A program made the position numbers and the translations under genes. Below are positions 18,248 to 27,331 of a stretch of 64,000 nt of DNA, piece by piece. Under the pieces are notes generated by a model. That model searched no databases, had not been told where the DNA came from, and was given only the letters and a program-made list of their open reading frames with translations. The first letter of the stretch is position 1. Every line of letters starts with the position of its first letter. Source of the DNA: DAOUJI01 sp965224415 (GTDB lineage Bacteria; Chloroflexota; Dehalococcoidia; Lucifugimonadales; JAGWBF01); the NCBI GenBank assembly GCA_965224415.1, contig CBDCZB010000004.1:992001-1056000 (forward strand), read 5' to 3'.

Positions 18248-19336
18248 CTACCGCAAGCTATCGCCGTCGGTGTCCGTGAACCCCACCGACACCCCCAGCA
18301 AGCTGACCACCTCAGTGGAGATTGTGCGCTGCACATCCGCAAGCCGGTCGTAGACGGCCTGGACTTGGGCAGGCCGTTCAGCTATAGCAACGCGCAGGGG
18401 GCCTTGAACCGAGTCGATAGCCTTGATTGCGGAGTCGAATTGCTCGCGCAGGCGTTGGTCGGTCTCTTCAGATAAAGGTCGGACTAAGTCCGAGAGACCA
18501 AGACCGCCTTGCCCGGACCCCTCATACACCGCCTTCATGCCCTGGACCTCGTGGCGGATGTCTGGCAGACCATTGTCCCCTGCGTATCCAGGAATCTCCG
18601 ACAAATCGGGGCCGCCGTCTCTTAGTCCCAAGGCCGAGGCCAATCGCATGTCCACAATGGTCCGAATCAGAAAAACCTGCGTCCGCACTACCTCGGCCAC
18701 GGCGTCGTTGGGGATCAACGCCGTGTTGGACCGGTTCGTGAAGAAATCGCGGTATGCGGAGCGGCTGTCCGTTCCGTCTACCCACTCAGACAGAATAGCT
18801 TCCGTTTCTTCCCTTGGAACGGTTGTCAATCCGGTAAGGTATGGGCAGCGAGAGGCGGATTGACCGAGTTTACCAAGGGCGTCATCGTCAAACAGTATGT
18901 GCTCTATAGCGCCGAACCCGCGACGGTTGGATGACAGCGTATTGCGGACTGCCTCAGCCGTGATGGGCTTCTGCTCAGCAAGCAGTGAGTCGACACCGGA
19001 GGCGTCGGTCGGAGACCAATCGACAAGGCTGAGGGAGCGTCGGTCCATTACTGGGCCGAACCACATGGCCTCTGATCTCGTCCAGGACTCGCGGGCCGTA
19101 CGCCATGCTTGTCTAGCGTCCTCCAGCGATGCGTCGCTCGGTGTCTCACACAGCTTCTTCACTTCATGGTCCAGCCAAGCCATGTCACTCGCCACGGCCT
19201 GATAGGCTGGGACAACGACTTCGTCGGTGAGGCTTATCAAGACCTCCTGGTCCGAAGGAGCGTCGGACGTGCAAGACGTCATCGATATCGCGAGGCAAGT
19301 GAACACAGGGGCTATGCGTGCAATCTGGGGCCACAT
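18248..19336 (-). CDS. imelysin-like (M75) lipoprotein, second copy
   Basis: 362 residues with an N-terminal export signal ending near MTSC. Helical imelysin fold with ARQAWRTARESWTRSEAMWF near residue 74-93 and the core motif RGFGAIEHILF at 139-149. The canonical GxHxxE becomes GFGAIE, so the histidine is missing at position 142 while Glu145 remains. Imelysins are periplasmic or surface proteins tied to iron uptake (IrpA, EfeO-like); peptidase activity is doubtful for the family. It starts one base after the di-haem oxidoreductase stop. It is clearly a diverged relative of the first imelysin in the same operon. Confidence 0.83.
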   Translation of the reverse strand: MWPQIARIAPVFTCLAISMTSCTSDAPSDQEVLISLTDEVVVPAYQAVASDMAWLDHEVKKLCETPSDASLEDARQAWRTARESWTRSEAMWFGPVMDRRSLSLVDWSPTDASGVDSLLAEQKPITAEAVRNTLSSNRRGFGAIEHILFDDDALGKLGQSASRCPYLTGLTTVPREETEAILSEWVDGTDSRSAYRDFFTNRSNTALIPNDAVAEVVRTQVFLIRTIVDMRLASALGLRDGGPDLSEIPGYAGDNGLPDIRHEVQGMKAVYEGSGQGGLGLSDLVRPLSEETDQRLREQFDSAIKAIDSVQGPLRVAIAERPAQVQAVYDRLADVQRTISTEVVSLLGVSVGFTDTDGDSLR

Positions 19337-19337
19337 G

Positions 19338-20750
19338 CTAGAGCGACTCCAAGAATTTGATTAGCGCTTCCCGTTCTTCCAACGTCAGGCCCATGAAGAG
19401 CCGTCGTGATTCTTCCCCCTCGCCATCGTGCCAAAGGATGGCTTCCTCTATGCTGCGGGCGCGTCCGTCGTGAAGGAACATGGTGTGTCCGTTCACAGTT
19501 TCAACCAAGCCGATGCCCCAGAGCGGCGGCGTTCGCCATTCCGACCCTGACGCCTGCCCATCGGGACGATTGTCGGCTAGTCCCGGACCCATATCATGCA
19601 GCAAGAGGTCGGTGTAGGGAAAGATTACCTGGTCCCGCAGGGGCTCAACTGGGTGGGTCACTCCCGTTTTATGCCGGGGAGTGTGACACACCGAACATTG
19701 GGTCTGTACAAATACCCGCGCTCCCTGTCGCACAGATTGGTCTTCCGCATTGCGCATGGCGGGCACCGCCAGAGTTTGCACGTAAATAGTCACCTTTTCG
19801 AGGCGGCTGTCCGGGATTTCCGGCTCTCCCCCATTGGGCGCCCTCAAGCACGCCTTTTGGCTCGGCGAGCAATTCTCATCAGGGAACAGACTCGACGTGA
19901 TGCCAATGTCCCCGAGAAAAGCTCCTGCGGCTTGCTGCTCGACAGTGGGCTGGTTTGCCTTCCACCCGAATCGGCCCAGAGCCAGCTCGCCGCTCCGTAC
20001 TTCCAATACGTAGTTTGGCCGCCCGGAAATCCCGTCGCCGTCGGCGTCGGCGGGGTCTGCTAGAGCCAGGATGCGTTCCTCCGGAATCGCCTCCAACAAC
20101 CCCATCCCGATGACAGCCGGCGCTATGCGCGGCGAAATTTGGACGTCGGGATGAAGCGGACCGAACGCGAGGTCTTCAGCGGTGTAGACCGGTTGGCGAA
20201 GGGAATACGTCGTGCCGTCGGGATATTGGCCTTGCACTTCCTCGTAGGCTATGACGATGCGTCCTTCAACAGGCACATCCAGGATTGACCGGTCCTGCAA
20301 CTGACCGCCGTACGTGGGGTCACCGACGGCGCTGGGGACGCTCAACCGGAGCAGCAGTCCTCGCTCCGGGTCGCTGGGACTGTCGGGAGGCTTCGCCCTG
20401 CCGTCATGGCTATGGCAAGACGAGCAGGACAGAGCGTTGAACGTGGGGCCGAGGCCGTCTCTTGCTTCTGTGGAGGCGGGAGCCGTTACCCAGTTCTGGG
20501 TGAAGAAGCTGTCGCCGATTTCGAAGGTCCGGCGCAGATCATTCGTCAAGTTGCGGGCTGACAGTTCGAAGGCGTTAGTCCCTGAACTGAAGGCCGTCGT
20601 GTCTCCTCCCAGCATGGTGTCATACACGACGCTCAAATCTATGTCGGCGTCGTCCCCGCAAGCCGCTATGGTTAAGAGCACGACCGCTAGCGGAATGGCC
20701 GCCGCCAGCGGTCGTTTCCATTGCTGACCTAGGAAATCGCAAAGGCGCAT
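19338..20750 (-). CDS. di-haem c-type oxidoreductase (DUF1111) lipoprotein
   Basis: 470 residues. A signal peptide with lipobox TIAACGD leads to a DUF1111 'thiol oxidoreductase' domain. There are two haem-c sites: CSSCH at 109-113 and CSVCH in the C-terminal third (VQTQCSVCHTPRHKTG). Other family blocks present are LGPTFNALSCSSCH, GRFGWKANQPTVEQQ and ALILWHDGE-like sequence near the end (EEAILWHDGEGEESRRLF). Related proteins occur beside imelysins in iron-regulated operons, and MauG is a distant analogue. It would transfer electrons or change the redox state of iron or a ligand on the cell surface. It sits six bases after the first imelysin. Confidence 0.88.
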   Translation of the reverse strand: MRLCDFLGQQWKRPLAAAIPLAVVLLTIAACGDDADIDLSVVYDTMLGGDTTAFSSGTNAFELSARNLTNDLRRTFEIGDSFFTQNWVTAPASTEARDGLGPTFNALSCSSCHSHDGRAKPPDSPSDPERGLLLRLSVPSAVGDPTYGGQLQDRSILDVPVEGRIVIAYEEVQGQYPDGTTYSLRQPVYTAEDLAFGPLHPDVQISPRIAPAVIGMGLLEAIPEERILALADPADADGDGISGRPNYVLEVRSGELALGRFGWKANQPTVEQQAAGAFLGDIGITSSLFPDENCSPSQKACLRAPNGGEPEIPDSRLEKVTIYVQTLAVPAMRNAEDQSVRQGARVFVQTQCSVCHTPRHKTGVTHPVEPLRDQVIFPYTDLLLHDMGPGLADNRPDGQASGSEWRTPPLWGIGLVETVNGHTMFLHDGRARSIEEAILWHDGEGEESRRLFMGLTLEEREALIKFLESL

Positions 20751-20756
20751 ATATTG

Positions 20757-21911
20757 TTAGCTGACGTCGATTGTAATCCCCACTTCTTTGGCGGCGTTGA
20801 CAATCGTGTCAGTCTGGTTTTCCAGAGCAACGATAGTGTCCAACACTGCTCGACGGCCAGGATCTCCATCTGGCAAACCCTGTGTCAGCAGGCTGTCGAA
20901 CGGAGCAGGAATGGACCTGGCGAGTATGACAGACCTGTTGATCTCATCCGTCAGGGTTTGGGCCAGTTCCTCGTCTTCCGCCGCAATCAAGTCTTTGATG
21001 CCCGGCCCGGACACGTCTCCATACTGCCCTAGGTACACCCGCTGAACGCCCAACGCATTGGCTATGATGTCAGCGTTTGTGTTGTCAGCGAAGCAGGAGT
21101 GTTCGTCTTCTTGAGAACGTTCCTCGTAGGCCACGGCCATACGCTCCCCCGCCAACTCACCTCTGCTCATTTCCCCAATGCCGGTGATGATGTCGGTGAT
21201 GGCTTCGTCGGAGTCCTTAGCCACGAACTGGGCGCGATAGTTGTTGGCGCCGGGCGCCCATGCGTCCACCATCTGTTGAAGGTGAGTCAGCAAAAGGTCC
21301 GACGACACTGCGAGATAAGTGGAGCGACGGTCAGCGTTGAGGTTGGTCGTGTAGTCTTCGATGGGCCTGTAGCCCGGACCGTCAGTGTTGAGGTCCTGTC
21401 CCCAGAGCAGAAACTCTATGGCGTGCCATCCTGTGGAAACGTTCTCTTCCCCACCCTCTTCATTGAGGGAAACCAACAGCGCAGCGTCAATGTTTGGAAA
21501 CTCCCCAGGCCTGTTAATGATGCCGGCGTCGGAGTCTCCGTCAACGTAGTCTATGTACGCTTCATCCAAAGGCCATGCGTTGATGAGTCCTTCAGGCCCG
21601 TTCTCTTCGTTGTCGATGGGACCTTCGTAGAAGCGGTATATCTCCGTGACTCCGTAGTCGTCTCGGGCCCGAAGCCACGCCCTCTTCGCGGCGTCCAAGC
21701 GCGGCTGGGAAGGCCCTGCCAGGAAATTGTCGATCGCTGCGTCCAAAGCTCTCGCGGAAGTGAGGCTCCGAACGTACGACGAATGTGCGCCGGCTGCATA
21801 GTTCTCGACGACCTTCTCCTTAAGGTCGCCGTCGCCGCCATCGCCCCCACAGGCTGCTAAGGCCGTAAGAAGGATGGGTATGGCCAGCAAAGCAAGGACT
21901 CTCTTCAGCAT
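20757..21911 (-). CDS. imelysin (M75 / IrpA-like) lipoprotein
   Basis: 384 residues. A lipobox TALAACGG is followed by an Asp/Gly-rich linker and the imelysin domain. The canonical motif GWHAIEFLLWGQD begins at residue 161, giving an intact GxHxxE (Gly161, His163, Glu166). The substrate-groove sequence AAKRAWLRARDDYGVTEIYRF is also typical. Family members such as cyanobacterial IrpA are induced by iron limitation. It is the first gene of the five-gene operon, has GAGGAG nine bases before its ATG, and is preceded by a promoter overlapped by a perfect palindrome (22011-22032), so metal control is likely. Confidence 0.9.
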   Translation of the reverse strand: MLKRVLALLAIPILLTALAACGGDGGDGDLKEKVVENYAAGAHSSYVRSLTSARALDAAIDNFLAGPSQPRLDAAKRAWLRARDDYGVTEIYRFYEGPIDNEENGPEGLINAWPLDEAYIDYVDGDSDAGIINRPGEFPNIDAALLVSLNEEGGEENVSTGWHAIEFLLWGQDLNTDGPGYRPIEDYTTNLNADRRSTYLAVSSDLLLTHLQQMVDAWAPGANNYRAQFVAKDSDEAITDIITGIGEMSRGELAGERMAVAYEERSQEDEHSCFADNTNADIIANALGVQRVYLGQYGDVSGPGIKDLIAAEDEELAQTLTDEINRSVILARSIPAPFDSLLTQGLPDGDPGRRAVLDTIVALENQTDTIVNAAKEVGITIDVS

Positions 21912-22010
21912 GTCTTCAACTCCTCACCATAGGTTATCCGTTTTAGAAATCCCTGACTAATCTAGTAGCTATGCTTTGCCAACTATTGAACTTAGTGCTA
22001 ATTAATTCTG

Positions 22011-22032
22011 AATGATAGACTACACTATCATT
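22011..22032 (-). promoter_or_regulatory. palindromic operator upstream of the imelysin operon
   Basis: Perfect inverted repeat AATGATAG-N6-CTATCATT, about 100 bases upstream of the first imelysin start. It overlaps the predicted -10 box, so a bound repressor would block transcription. The half-site TGATAG recalls Fur-type boxes (TGATAAT), but the spacing differs from the classical 7-1-7 form, so Fur, Zur, Mur or a DtxR-type protein all remain possible. No regulator gene is next to it. Confidence 0.65.
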
Positions 22033-22045
22033 TACGGACTGTCAA
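22017..22045 (-). promoter_or_regulatory. sigma-70-type promoter of the imelysin operon
   Basis: On the minus strand TTGACA (22040-22045) and TAGTCT (22017-22022) are separated by exactly 17 bases. The -35 is a perfect match; the -10 matches the first two and the last positions. The location, roughly 105 bases before the start codon, and the overlap with the palindrome support it. Confidence 0.5.
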
Positions 22046-22161
22046 CAATTAGTAGAATAATGTGTGAGCAATTTCCGGGGTTTCGCCGTCGACGGCTGGG
22101 ACGGATGCGTCCCGGGCTTGTCACTGAAACGGGCTGACGAAGGACTAAGCGAAGCGGCCCC

Positions 22162-23923
22162 TTACCGGGCGCTTGGATGGGTTACTCGAACCGTGATGAT
22201 GTCAGTGCCGTGGAACTGTTGATGCCGCACAGACGAGGCGTAGCTCCGCAGCAGCCGAAGCGACATTTCTCTTTCCACCGGCGTTTCCGAGTCGTGCTGC
22301 TGAAGTTGACGGAGCCGATCCTCGATGTTCGCCTCGTTTCCTGCTCCGCCGATGAACTCCAAGTCCGCAATAGGCCCGTCGCTGGACGCCACTACCACCA
22401 ACCGCCGCATCTCTTCGGGGGCTTCCTCTTCTTCCTTGTCATCTAACAGCCCCTCGAGGTCCAGCGGGGCCAGGGTCAGGAGGGTTTCCTCCGCCACTGC
22501 GCTGAGCCGGTCCTTCATGGCGGCATCCCAACCCCTGCGGTCGGCGAACTTGTGGAGGAACTGGTTGAGTTCTGGCAAGACCTCAATGTCAAGCCGAGAC
22601 TGAAAACGCATTCGGCGCGGGTTGGTGAACTCCAAGTACAGTATCATTGCGATTGCGGCGAATCCTCCGGTTGTTATGCCGCTCTTGAACAGCGCTCCCC
22701 AGACGGGCCCAAGGTCCGGCAGCGAGAACAGCCCGAACTGGAAAGCGGCTCCGATCCAGAAGCACACCCCACCGACTATGACTTTCTCCCTGTTTTGTTC
22801 GGTCTGTATAACCGTCCGAGCGCCGTCTACGAACAATGTCCCGGTCACCAGAAGAAGGTATCCCGTCATGACCGGGCCCGGAATAGAACTGAACAACGCC
22901 GACACCTTGGGCAGAAACGCCAGTGCTATGAAGATGAAGCCTATGCAGTAACCCACGCTGCGGGAAGCGACGCCGGTGGTCTGCGTAAAGGATACGATGC
23001 CCGCGTTTATTATGTTGGGGACGGCGCCGGCCAGCCATGAGATTACTAATGCCGCCGCCGGCCATCGCGCCTTGCACTTGCCGAAAGTCCACGGCCCTGC
23101 TTTCCCGCCATGAGACACGTTGCAGGGCAATGGCTTCCCCGTTCGCCTGAATTGGGAAAATCACACCCAAGAACAAGAAAGCCGGAACCAGCGTCCAGAA
23201 CGACAAGCCGAAATCGAATCCCAACCCAGGCGCTGACCCAGGCAACCCGACCCAAGGCGCCTCCAATATCCTGTCAACGTCGAATATTCCCAATCCGGCA
23301 GCGACCGAGGAACCGACGATTATTCCTATCACCGGCCCCCATAGACGCAACAAGGGGGCGCCCCGGAGAGCAAGGGCCGCGACGACAACCAGGGTGACCA
23401 GGGCCGTCAACGGCGCCTTCGTAGGCTCCTCGTGTGACGCATCGTCCAGCAGGGCAAATACGACGGAAGCCAACGTGATAGACAATATCATTATCACGAT
23501 GCCGCCCACGGTCGGGGTCACGATCCGCCTTAGTATGAACAGCCACTTGGAGATGACAAGCTGGGCCACGGCCGCCACCAACACCAGCGTGGTCAGCGTC
23601 GCCGGGCCCCCGTCTGTCACCGCCGTAATGCAAAAGGGAATGGAGACGGCCGCCGTAAACATGGGCAGGACAGCCCCGGCTCCGATGGGGCCGATTCCCC
23701 GCACCTGGACAAGCGTGGAAACCCCGACGACCACCAGCGAGGCGAAGACCATCCACACCAGGTAGGAGTCGTCCCTTCCCGATTCGTTGGCTACTATCAC
23801 CGGCGTCACCAGCAGGGTCGCCGTGGCCATCAGGCTGAACTGGGCAGCGAGTCCCAGAGACGTGAGCAGGGGAGGGTTCTCGTGCGCCTCGTACCGGGGG
23901 GTCTGAGATGATGCAGCCGCCAA
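22162..23923 (-). pseudogene. NCS2 xanthine/uracil permease with C-terminal regulatory domain, frameshifted
   Basis: One gene split over two frames. The N-terminal part (from TTG 23923, with AGGAGG five bases upstream) carries the NCS2 permease helices up to GAMAGGGISNLMAG; the next frame continues with LAGAVPNIINAGIVSF and further helices to about residue 450. Moving between frames near 23040 needs one base removed or a small multi-base gap, and the two halves join within a conserved family block, so a single indel is the simplest explanation. After the permease there is a cytoplasmic tail of about 150 residues (LPELNQFLHKFADRRGW, then SAVAEETLLTL) resembling an anti-sigma/histidine-kinase ATPase fold. 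Could be a true inactivation or an assembly error. Confidence 0.75.
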
Positions 23924-24149
23924 ACCGCCTCCTGGACCTCATCGCATCATGGGCTCAGCATAGGTTACACAATACCACAATCGAGATTGCGGTTGGCCTA
24001 ATGCCGCGTTCGTCTCCGCGGCCACTCGTCCCAACTTCATTGCCAACGATTGGCCGATAATGGGCCCATTTGCACCGCAGTCTAATAGTTAGGATATAGG
24101 AGCGACACAACGGAGTGGGCATATCCAGGCGGCGAAGTCGTCCCGTCTG

Positions 24150-25586
24150 TCATCGAAGAAAACGAGGCCAGTACGTGACCGACGCCACCGCCGCGGCCGC
24201 GCCGACCAGCGCCGCGACAAGATAGGTGTCCTGGAAGGCAAGTATGAACGCCTGTAGGTCGCCCTGGTACCCGACCACACCCAGCCCCGCCAGGACTGGG
24301 ACGTGCCACTCCTGGCGGGACGCGAGCAGAGCGCTCAGTATCCCCACACTCGACACGCTACCCATGCTCCGCGACAGCGTCATGATGGCTCCGCCCGTAC
24401 CCAGCCTGTTCGACGGCACGGCGCCCATGACCAGATTGGCGTTGGAGGCTTGATGCAGACCCATGCTGATCCCCATGGCTGCGCTTCTCCACTCCACGTC
24501 AAACACCGTTGCTCCTTCATCCAGCATCGTGTAGCTGAAGACCGTTGCCGCCGTCATGACCGCGGCAACAGTGCTCACGTAGGCAGGCGGGGCCCGGTCG
24601 GAAATCCAGCCGCCCAATGGAGCGGAGACGGCTATAGTGAGCGGCATCAGCATCATCAACATGCCCCAAGTCTTGGCGTTGGCGCCCATAACGTCGCTGA
24701 CGAAGAAAGGAAGTATGAACCAGTTGACAAACGAACTCATAGATATCAGGTAGGCGGAGACGAACGCTGGAGCAAGAACACGATGTCTAAGCAGCCCGAC
24801 GTTCAACACAGGAAGGCGCGCACGGCCTTCTACATACACGAACGCTACAAGGGACCCCAGTGACAGCAGCGCCAGCGTCAGCGCCACAGGGGACGTCCAT
24901 CCGAGTCTTCCGCCAAGTGTAAGGAACAGAATGAACGACACCAGCCCAGTGAACAGAGTGAATGCCCCCTTAAGGTCAAACCCCCGCTGGCTCTCAGGTG
25001 ACGCTCGTTCAGTCAGGGCTACGAGCGACAAAGCGATAGCACAGACGCCGAGCGGGACCCTCGCGGCAAAGATGGCCCGCCAGCCAAAGCTGTCCACCAA
25101 CACTCCTCCAGCCAGGGTCCCGACCAACATTCCCAATGTGCCGAGCCCGGCCATCAAACCGAGCGCCTTGCCGCGCTCCTCGCGTGGAAACATGCTCGTG
25201 ACCAAAGCGGGTGCACAGGCCATCAGGAGTCCATTTCCCACCGCTTGGAGCACACGCAGCCCAAACACTATCTGCAACAGGGGCGCAAGGCTTATCAGCA
25301 GCACGGCCAGGGTGTACACAACGAGGCCGATGATGAAGAAACGCTTCAGTCCATAGGCATCTGCGGCGCTGCCCAGGCTGATCTGAAGCCCGGCGCTGCT
25401 GCCAACGTAGAATATGATTATCCATTGAACGGTCTGAACGTCGGCGCCAAAGCTGCTGGTGATATTGGGAAGAGCTACATTTACCGTGATGTCCAGGCTG
25501 CCGAGAAAAATCCCCGTCGACGCTGCGACGAGGCCAACCCACTTGTTGACCGAACGGTGCGTTAGGCTATCTGAGGCTGACGTCAT
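24150..25586 (-). CDS. MFS transporter, DHA2 (EmrB/QacA) family
   Basis: 478 residues with about 14 hydrophobic segments. The DHA2 motif LGSLDITVNVALPNI lies in helix one and the motif-A region SAADAYGLKRFF between helices two and three. It is a drug- or metabolite:proton antiporter in the inner membrane. The start ATG 25586 has a modest purine-rich site (GAGGCAG). No regulator or adjacent efflux partner (EmrA) is present. Substrate unknown. Confidence 0.87.
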   Translation of the reverse strand: MTSASDSLTHRSVNKWVGLVAASTGIFLGSLDITVNVALPNITSSFGADVQTVQWIIIFYVGSSAGLQISLGSAADAYGLKRFFIIGLVVYTLAVLLISLAPLLQIVFGLRVLQAVGNGLLMACAPALVTSMFPREERGKALGLMAGLGTLGMLVGTLAGGVLVDSFGWRAIFAARVPLGVCAIALSLVALTERASPESQRGFDLKGAFTLFTGLVSFILFLTLGGRLGWTSPVALTLALLSLGSLVAFVYVEGRARLPVLNVGLLRHRVLAPAFVSAYLISMSSFVNWFILPFFVSDVMGANAKTWGMLMMLMPLTIAVSAPLGGWISDRAPPAYVSTVAAVMTAATVFSYTMLDEGATVFDVEWRSAAMGISMGLHQASNANLVMGAVPSNRLGTGGAIMTLSRSMGSVSSVGILSALLASRQEWHVPVLAGLGVVGYQGDLQAFILAFQDTYLVAALVGAAAAVASVTYWPRFLR

Positions 25587-26150
25587 GTCACGCTGCCTCT
25601 TCCTCTGTCTGACTGACAGGCTTTCCCGGCGCCTTCCTCTCGCCTGGGGAAGTCAAGGCGCCTCAGGGCTAAAAACGAACCAACGGAGCCAATGAAGCAT
25701 TGGCCAAGACGGTAGCGCTGAGCTTTCACATCGTCAAACGGCTTCGGGCCATCGGCGCCGTCAGAATCTGTGCCCTAACTGGAGCGACGTGCGGGGCCTT
25801 TGTCGCGTCCCGTAGGCTGGGTGGCCATGCGATTCTTCGCCGTGTCGGGGAAATTCCCAAAGGAGACATTTGCAGCTTCGTTGTCTCGACATGGACTAGA
25901 GGCCGCCCATCATTGGGATGGGTCGAAATCTCAGAGCTCATTAACCGCTCGCTTCAGTAAAATGCCAGTTCAACTCCCTACACCGGGTAGGGGCCGCACT
26001 TGGGGCCGACATAGGTTGACCTTTGCGGACATAGTCCCATATGCGGCCGTCGTGGTCCAACCAGTCCCATGAGCACATCCACTCGAATTGCCCCTGAGCC
26101 TTTGTATGTGGGTCCATCTGACAGCGCTGCTTCCACAGTCGTCGAATCAG
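25587..26150. other. intergenic region without recognisable gene
   Basis: 564 bases. Open frames exist on both strands but none has a family signature. The best is a minus-strand frame at 25941-26156 (about 71 codons) containing QFEWMCSWDWLDHDGRIWDY, which looks protein-like and may be a decayed gene fragment. No RNA gene or terminator is evident. Confidence 0.4.
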
Positions 26151-26465
26151 ATGCACACGGGCGTCGAGGCATCGGAGTCAGTGGCCGAATGCATCACGCC
26201 GGTGGGCTACCTCGAAATCTTCCTGTTTATCACAGACTCACAACGCGGCGGCCTGAGCGAAGAGTCCCTTAGCTGCGTCGTTGACTTCGCCAGGGAACAC
26301 CAGCACTACGTGGCGCTGATCAACCCCGACTCCTACGACCTAACGATAATGACGCCCAGCGAATACGCTGAAATCGGCGACGACGGGCTGAGGTTGTGGG
26401 CATACCTGAGCGACGAGGAAATCAGGCGGATGCAGGAGGTTTCTTTGGGTGCTTTGGCGCGGTAG
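26151..26465 (+). CDS. small hypothetical protein, possibly 5'-truncated
   Basis: Up to 104 residues with natural-looking composition (FLFITDSQRGGLSEESLS, LINPDSYDLTIMTPSEYAE, YLSDEEIRRMQEVSLGALA). I do not recognise the family. There is no clear ribosome site at ATG 26151, and the open frame continues a further 21 codons upstream, so the beginning may be lost. It lies in the decayed stretch between the MFS gene and the Rieske genes, where other genes are remnants. Confidence 0.4.
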   Translation: MHTGVEASESVAECITPVGYLEIFLFITDSQRGGLSEESLSCVVDFAREHQHYVALINPDSYDLTIMTPSEYAEIGDDGLRLWAYLSDEEIRRMQEVSLGALAR

Positions 26466-26480
26466 ACGTTGTCCACAGTC

Positions 26481-26535
26481 AAGCCCTGACTCACCCGTAC
26501 GCTGAAGTGCGAGGGCTTCCTGTTCGGGTGAGTCA
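26481..26535. repeat. two interleaved inverted repeats (pseudoknot topology)
   Basis: Arms TGACTCACCCG (26487-26497) and CGGGTGAGTCA (26525-26535) are perfect 11-base complements. A second pair, AAGCCCT (26481-26487) and AGGGCTT (26512-26518), interlocks with the first in the order B-A-B'-A'. It starts about 15 bases after the stop of the small hypothetical gene. No T-run follows, so it is not a standard terminator. Confidence 0.5.
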
Positions 26536-26935
26536 AAATCGCCCGCGTCCTTCTCGTAGCCTCACTGTGTGTGTTATGGCCCGGCGGTTCGCGGTGTCGG
26601 ACCGATCTGGGGATTCCACGATCCTCGAGCCGATTTGTCCGCGGCTAGATGCATTTGCTGTCATGACCGCCTCCGCCGGCGGCGCATCGGTGACATCTCA
26701 GCGGCTCCATGCACGTTCTCGCCCACTGCCTGACACCCTCATGTCTGCCGACCCCGTTCCCGTACTTGTCGGACTAACATATCGAGGGGTACAAAGACTG
26801 GGGGCAGGTCACCTTGGCGAATTTCTGGACGTAGCGTTCTTCGATGGTCGCCATGCAGTTCGTTTCCTAAGGGCACCCTGGGCGCCGGACAAGCGGCGCC
26901 GACAACGGGTTCGAATATAGCATCAAATATCTTAC
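26536..26935. other. intergenic region, nothing recognised
   Basis: About 400 bases between the interleaved repeats and the monooxygenase remnant. Short frames on both strands carry no motif I can place. No promoter or hairpin of note was seen. Confidence 0.4.
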
Positions 26936-27204
26936 TCAGCTATGAGCCTTGCCCACCAGGTAGTCGTCCGTGGCTCTTTCGACCGCTTTAGCGGCAAGGC
27001 TGAGGAGCTCGGGACCTTTCTTAACCGTCCAAGCGGCTGAATCTTCCAGGCTCGTAAGCGACCCTTGAAATCGAGGCATTACGTAGCAGGCTATCAGCTC
27101 GTAGGAGTGCGCGCCTGTTCCCGTGTGCCCCATTCCGTAGCCTGAACCAGCACCCTGCCAAATCCCCCTGATTCCTCATTCAGAATAAGGTTGTGTTCGA
27201 CCAT
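26936..27204 (-). pseudogene. C-terminal remnant of a luciferase-like (LLM) flavin monooxygenase
   Basis: Two minus-strand frames together give the end of an LLM-class flavin-dependent oxidoreductase: NEESGGFGRVLVQATEW and GTREQAR in the first, then HSYELIACYVMPRFQGSL in the second. The join near 27108 needs one missing base between Arg and His codons. Family members run GGFGTLL...HEW...HSYELFARYVMPRFQG, so the order fits well. Only about the last 85 of some 370 residues remain; nothing upstream matches the TIM-barrel. A relic of deletion and drift. Confidence 0.6.
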
Positions 27205-27331
27205 GTCATCGGGAGGTCCGGGCTTGTTCGATTGCGTCCTTGGGGCCTTCGGCCAAGTGTACGTAGAGTGGTAGATGTCCTGTGTCGTCCTATTACACCG
27301 GAGGAACATCCGAGGATATGTGGTATGCGGT

